Positions 32,480-32,588 of a stretch of DNA of 32,588 nt are shown piece by piece. Source of the stretch: Spirochaetales bacterium. GTDB taxonomy: Bacteria; Spirochaetota; Spirochaetia; SZUA-6; JAFGRV01. The notes under the pieces were generated by a model that was not told the DNA's origin, did not search any database, and worked only from the letters and a program-made list of their open reading frames with translations. The stretch spans positions 1 to 32,588 of the forward strand of contig JAFGWI010000166.1 of assembly GCA_016937215.1 (NCBI GenBank), in the 5' to 3' direction. Position 1 is the stretch's first letter. The number at the start of each line of letters is the position of its first letter. A program made the position numbers and the translations under genes.

Positions 32480-32588
32480 GGTACTTGTTTAGCTAAATCG
32501 TAATTCGGCTATTAACACGTTAGGGATAGAAGGCATGGCATGCGATTTTTTCAAAAATCGCATGCCAAAGCGTTTTCTGCCGGATAGT
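32480..32588 (+). repeat. Structured intergenic repeat, copy 8 (cut by window end)
   Basis: The leader GGTACTTGTTTAGC (32480) and core CGTTAGGGATAGAAGG (32518) are followed by a perfect 30-base hairpin (32537-32566, arm GGCATGCGATT) and AAAGCGTTTTCTGCCGGATA. It matches copy 4 block by block; the rest lies beyond the window. Confidence 0.83.

Larger units (their letters stand above)
32202..32588. other. Gene-free end of window with two facing structured repeats
   Basis: The 387 bases after mfd hold copy 7 on the minus strand and the start of copy 8 on the plus strand, with their 5' ends facing each other across 73 bases. Neither a separate mfd terminator nor a gene is visible. Confidence 0.7.

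Overview
The window looks like the chromosome of a diderm, polysaccharide-degrading bacterium, most likely a spirochaete (Spirochaetota). This is inferred from several genes together: an alanyl-tRNA synthetase of about 600 residues without the C-Ala domain, the TIGR03545/TIGR03546 envelope gene pair, a PilZ protein with a degenerate receiver, a LacI-like sensor ending in an SCGC motif, and exported proteins with dockerin-type repeats. No 16S gene or other decisive marker is present. No rRNA, tRNA, CRISPR array, transposase or phage gene was seen.

Layout. 1-1235: a copy of a structured intergenic repeat, an orphan response regulator (-), and a second, degenerate repeat copy. 1236-6705: alaS (+), a PD-(D/E)XK-type nuclease-like gene (-), and a two-gene unit (+) of a membrane-anchored LysM/PKD/C39-like protease and an SfsA nuclease fused to a GIY-YIG domain. 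6834-13322: a large hybrid histidine kinase (-) and a three-gene envelope operon (-) led by TIGR03546 and TIGR03545. 13563-14522: a lipoprotein with two internal repeats. 15162-18774: a partner-switching signalling locus, with an anti-sigma-type ATPase and a STAS-like protein (-) divergent from a sugar-sensor/SpoIIE-type phosphatase (+). 19454-25338: two N-terminal dockerin proteins, one of them a CBM/pectinesterase, on either side of clpS-clpA. 25684-32201: a DUF389 membrane protein (-), a two-gene unit of an exported protein and a PilZ protein (-), and mfd (+).

The genes suggest a cell that senses sugars or envelope state (partner switch, hybrid kinase, c-di-GMP receptor), secretes pectin-active and calcium-binding proteins, and keeps standard housekeeping functions (AlaRS, ClpSA, Mfd). 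Vegetative promoters of the TTGACA/TATAAT type are easy to see. Those of alaS and the hybrid kinase place transcription at or within a few bases of the start codon.

The most striking non-coding signal is a family of at least eight structured repeats in the gaps between genes. They run from GCGTTAGGGATTG to GGGCAACGCCCAAAA. Their hairpins keep pairing while the stem sequence changes completely from copy to copy. One copy supplies the stop codon of the sfsA fusion. The same gaps hold a 23-base tandem repeat that expanded in one of two homologous copies, and a MITE-like inverted-repeat unit at 19170-19278.
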